Assembly: GCA_023433965.1 (NCBI GenBank)
Contig: JAEYTQ010000574.1
Span: forward strand, 1 to 6,545
Origin: Pseudomonadota bacterium
GTDB lineage: Bacteria > Pseudomonadota > Alphaproteobacteria > Rhizobiales > Xanthobacteraceae
DNA length: 6,545 nucleotides
Direction of reading: 5' to 3'
Positions within the stretch are counted from its first letter, which is position 1; each line of letters starts with the position of its first letter. Positions 4,923 to 6,545 of this stretch are shown here, in pieces. The notes beneath the pieces are model-generated. The model had not been told where the DNA came from. It did not search any database and worked only from the letters and a program-made list of their open reading frames with translations. The position numbers and the translations under genes are program-made.

Positions 4923-6545
4923 ATGCGAATCGGGAAGCTTTTCGCGCTGTCGATGCTGACGGTGACGGTGTTTGCAGTCATCCTCGGCGCCGAGGTGCTG
5001 ATACCGCAGGCCCGCATCTTCACGAACCGCTCCGACGCGATCAAAACCGTCGATGCCTTCGGCGCGACGCTGACGGCAAGCCAGCACGTCGCCAGCCTTC
5101 GCGCTCCCTATATCGGACCGATCTTCCAGGAAGGCGCCGCGACCCAGGCGCAGATCGAAGCCGCCACGAAGGCTGCGAAAACCGCCGATGCGGGCTTCGA
5201 GGCGGCAAGACGCGCGGTGATGGTGCTGGATGACGGCAGCGCGATTGCCGAGAATCTCGACCGTGCCGCGCGACGGCTGAAGGACATCATTGCCGCCGCC
5301 GATCGTGCGATGAGCGTTCCTGCAGCGGCGCGCGACAGTGCCGCGACGAAGGGCTTCCTGCCCGGCGTTGCCGAGGTCCTCGCCAATCTCGAGCCCGTGA
5401 TGAACCGGCTCGAGGCGAAGGTGATCAACGCCGATTCCTCGCTGGCGGCGCTGTTGAACCTGGCGCGGACGGCGCAGGATCTGCGCGTTTCGGCCGGCAG
5501 CCGTGCGGCCACGCTGTCGCCTGCGCTCTCCGCGCGTCGCCCGCTCACCGCGGCTGAATTGTCGCTGATGGATCGCATGCAGGGACGCGTGGAGGCGGAC
5601 CGCGAGCGGATCGAGGCCGGCATCGACCAGCTCGGAAATCCCTCCCGCATCGCTGCCGCGCTCAAGGCGGCAACGGACTCCTATTTCGGACAAGCCGCGG
5701 TCGCCGTGGACAAGGAGCTTCCTGCGGCCCGGAGCGACGGCAAATACGTTGCCACCGCCGAGGAGCTGGCGAAGGTCATCGTGCCGGCCATCCAGATGTT
5801 CTACGGCGTGCGCGATGCTGCGCTGGCGGAAGCGGCCGAGCGTGCCTCGGCCGCGCGCGACGGCGCGCTGGCGATGCTCGCGCTGGCCGGTGTCGCCGTG
5901 TTGGCGCTGCTCGGCACGCTGGGTGGCGTGACCATGATGCTGCGCAGACGCGTGGTGACGCCGCTCGGCCGCATCGCCGACGTGATCGGAGCGCTCGCCG
6001 CCGGACGGCAGGACGTCGAGATCCCGACGACGGGTCGCAACGACGAGATCGGCCAGGTCGCGGGTTCGCTCCAGCATTTCAAGGATTCGCTGCTCGCCAA
6101 GACGGCTGCCGACGCGGCCGCCGCGGCCGAAGCGGAAGCGAAGCTGAAGCGCAGCCAGCGCATGGACCAGATCGCGCGCGAATTCGAGGCTTTGATTGGC
6201 GACGTCGTCAACACCGTCTCCTCGGCCTCCTCCGAGCTGGAGGCGTCGGCGGGTACGCTGACGAGCACGGCCGATCAGTCGGAGAAGGTCACCGCGACCG
6301 TCGCGGCGGCCTCCGAGCAGGCCTCCACCAACGTGCAGACCGTCGCCGCAGCGGCCGAGGAAATGGCCTCGTCCGTCGACGAGATCGGCCGCCAGGTCCA
6401 GGATTCGGCGCGCATTGCCTCCGAGGCGGTGCAACAGGCGGTGCGCACCAACGATCATGTCGGCGAGCTTGCCCGGGCCGCGGGACGAATCGGCGACGTC
6501 GTCGAGCTCATCAGCCAGATCGCGGGCCAGACCAATCTCCTGGCG
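4923..6545 (+). CDS. Methyl-accepting chemotaxis protein, 3' end cut by window edge
   Basis: The frame is open to the window edge, giving 541 residues. The protein is a transmembrane chemoreceptor that should signal through CheW/CheA to the flagellar motor. It has a short basic start and first membrane segment (about 6-27); a periplasmic region of about 285 residues, rich in alanine and predicted largely helical; and a second membrane segment (about 314-340, GALAMLALAGVAVLALLG and onward). A HAMP domain follows (about 341-392, VVTPLGRIADVI through RNDEIGQVAGSLQHF), then an alanine-rich linker and the signalling coiled coil from about 400. Residues 475-484 (AAAAEEMASS, with E479/E480) fit the receptor methylation consensus. 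The visible part ends at GQTNLLA, the beginning of the conserved hairpin tip, so the CheW/CheA contact region and C-terminus lie beyond the window. The ligand is unknown. The start at 4917 adds two residues and is possible. Confidence 0.95.
   Translation, partial: MRIGKLFALSMLTVTVFAVILGAEVLIPQARIFTNRSDAIKTVDAFGATLTASQHVASLRAPYIGPIFQEGAATQAQIEAATKAAKTADAGFEAARRAVMVLDDGSAIAENLDRAARRLKDIIAAADRAMSVPAAARDSAATKGFLPGVAEVLANLEPVMNRLEAKVINADSSLAALLNLARTAQDLRVSAGSRAATLSPALSARRPLTAAELSLMDRMQGRVEADRERIEAGIDQLGNPSRIAAALKAATDSYFGQAAVAVDKELPAARSDGKYVATAEELAKVIVPAIQMFYGVRDAALAEAAERASAARDGALAMLALAGVAVLALLGTLGGVTMMLRRRVVTPLGRIADVIGALAAGRQDVEIPTTGRNDEIGQVAGSLQHFKDSLLAKTAADAAAAAEAEAKLKRSQRMDQIAREFEALIGDVVNTVSSASSELEASAGTLTSTADQSEKVTATVAAASEQASTNVQTVAAAAEEMASSVDEIGRQVQDSARIASEAVQQAVRTNDHVGELARAAGRIGDVVELISQIAGQTNLLA

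Noticed and set aside
4857..6458. 533-codon open frame on the minus strand opposite the chemoreceptor
   Set aside because: It has low-complexity R/G/H-rich composition and no family features. The opposite strand encodes an unmistakable chemoreceptor with HAMP and signalling regions.

Overview
The window is high-GC DNA with strong G/C preference at third codon positions. It most likely comes from an alphaproteobacterium of the Bradyrhizobium / Rhodopseudomonas group. That placement rests on recall of protein families and of the intergenic repeat type (CCCGGA...TCCGGG arms followed by an ACCCATAACCACAGG-like segment), not on a search. It looks like ordinary chromosome: five protein genes, no RNA genes, no insertion sequence, no phage or CRISPR signal.

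Layout from left to right: (1) 30-803 (+), a complete NADPH-ferredoxin/flavodoxin reductase (fpr), followed by a stable hairpin. (2) 804-1158, a 355-base gap largely filled by a composite palindromic repeat (element A). (3) 1159-2847 (+), a membrane-anchored protein made of the FMN / 3Fe-4S synthase domain of glutamate synthase, without the glutaminase domain. (4) 2925-3164 (+), a single-domain PilZ protein with an intact cyclic-di-GMP motif. (5) 3165-3387, a second composite repeat (element B) between convergent genes. (6) 3388-4683 (-), a CNNM/HlyC-type membrane protein with paired CBS domains and a CorC/HlyC C-terminal domain. (7) 4684-4916, a divergent intergenic region carrying a CtrA-like site next to the last gene. 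(8) 4923 to the window edge (+), a methyl-accepting chemotaxis protein cut off at its signalling hairpin tip.

The genes do not form one pathway. The first two encode redox enzymes, but 355 bases and a hairpin separate them, so an operon is unlikely. The PilZ protein and the chemoreceptor both suggest motility or surface behaviour, but they are separated by an oppositely oriented gene. I found no convincing new system. The best leads are the two related composite palindromes, the CtrA-like box upstream of the chemoreceptor, the stand-alone membrane-anchored glutamate synthase domain, and the unassigned roughly 285-residue periplasmic domain of the chemoreceptor.
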